Source of the DNA: Anaerolineae bacterium
Lineage (GTDB): Bacteria; Chloroflexota; Anaerolineae; Anaerolineales; UBA4823
Length of the DNA stretch: 5,976 nucleotides
Reading direction: 5' to 3'
NCBI GenBank assembly: GCA_030622805.1
Contig: JAUXFR010000098.1
Coordinates: forward strand, 1-5,976
Shown: positions 5,542 to 5,976 of the stretch, one piece after another
Numbering within the stretch: position 1 is the first letter of the stretch
How the letters are laid out: every line of letters begins with the position of its first letter
The notes under the pieces: generated by a model
Database searches by the model: none
Told to the model about the DNA's origin: nothing
Seen by the model: the letters and a program-made list of their open reading frames with translations, nothing else
Made by a program: the position numbers and the translations under genes

Positions 5542-5976
5542 TTATGGGATATATATTTTTTGACCCGCCTTGAGCTTGTAGGGTTCACTGAGCCCGTTTG
5601 CATAGGCGATTGCCCAGGGTTCAACATCACCAAAATCACAGGCGATCACATAGATTGTTTCGTTTTGTTTTACCGTATAGGTTGTCGGGTGGCTTTTCAG
5701 TGCACGGTTGCCAGGGAATGGATTGCCAGTTTTAGGTATAGTCAATTTCATCCCTGCGCGCAGGATTGTGCCTGAAGCCAGACCGTTGATCGTGAGCATC
5801 TCGTTGGGATTGACGTTGTACCGTCTGGAAAGGCAGTAAACATGTTCTCCACTTTTCACTGTATGAGTCGCAGGCAGACCTGGAGTGACCGTCGGCACAG
5901 TTCTGGCCGTTGGTTCAGGTTCCTTGGTCGGCTCCGGTGTGGCTGTTGGAGCTAATGTGGGCTCTACAGGGGTTTC
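5542..5976 (-). CDS. LysM-repeat protein with Pro/Thr/Glu linker (5' end outside window)
   Basis: LysM repeats bind peptidoglycan or related glycans, so this is probably a secreted or surface protein acting in or on the envelope. The frame stays open to the window edge, giving the last 144 residues of a longer gene; any signal peptide lies outside. Visible residues 1-36 are a low-complexity linker rich in P, T and E (for example PTATPEPTKEPEPT). They are followed by LysM 1 (about 38-81, from HTVKSGEHVYCLSRRY to LTIP) and LysM 2 (about 100-144, from YTVKQNETIYVIACDFG to IYIP), which ends the protein. Each repeat has one Cys (48 and 113) in its first helix region. A GTG at 5898 could be mistaken for a start, but the linker clearly continues upstream of it. 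An intrinsic terminator follows. The enzymatic role, if any, would lie in the missing N-terminal part. Confidence 0.88.
   Translation of the reverse strand, partial: ETPVEPTLAPTATPEPTKEPEPTARTVPTVTPGLPATHTVKSGEHVYCLSRRYNVNPNEMLTINGLASGTILRAGMKLTIPKTGNPFPGNRALKSHPTTYTVKQNETIYVIACDFGDVEPWAIAYANGLSEPYKLKAGQKIYIP

Noticed and set aside
5896..5898. GTG at 5898 (minus strand) as the start of the LysM gene
   Set aside because: The same frame continues to the window edge with the same Pro/Thr/Glu linker, and there is no ribosome binding site; it is an internal valine.

Overview
The window (5976 bases, moderate G+C) is mostly conserved bacterial housekeeping sequence. The gene set and protein style suggest a Chloroflexota bacterium, most likely of the Anaerolineae type. 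The pointers are a secreted LysM protein with a Pro/Thr/Glu-rich linker and one cysteine in each LysM repeat, a CdaR with a Thr/Pro-rich tail, and the gene order coaE-cdaA-cdaR-der. This assignment is inference from protein character; no rRNA or other phylogenetic marker was compared.

Left part (1-3836, + strand): a tight block of four genes. It starts with the 3' end of coaE (dephospho-CoA kinase), overlapping by 4 bases with cdaA (membrane diadenylate cyclase, c-di-AMP synthesis). After 4 bases comes cdaR/ybbR (four YbbR-like repeats outside the membrane, the usual CdaA partner), and after 39 bases der/engA (double-G-domain ribosome assembly GTPase). The first three genes are almost certainly cotranscribed and der probably is. 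An 8-bp hairpin sits over the last codons of der.

Middle (3837-4929, + strand): a 125-base spacer with a good sigma70-type promoter and a CCCTTG/CAAGGG inverted repeat leads into lepB (type I signal peptidase, TTG start behind a strong Shine-Dalgarno). Downstream are a possible 34-residue leaderless small ORF and, overlapping it by ATGA, an 86-residue YgiT/MqsA-like zinc-finger protein.

Right part (4918-5976, - strand): a Nudix hydrolase of ADP-ribose pyrophosphatase type, whose 3' end overlaps the zinc-finger gene by 12 bases in convergent orientation, and upstream of it the 3' part of a LysM-repeat secreted protein that runs off the window. Between them is a convincing intrinsic terminator reading leftward. 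Its T-run lies one base from the Nudix Shine-Dalgarno, so Nudix transcripts that start upstream must cross it.

I see no mobile element, CRISPR array, tRNA or rRNA. The least ordinary items are the terminator/Shine-Dalgarno arrangement before the Nudix gene and the small ORF coupled to the zinc-finger gene.
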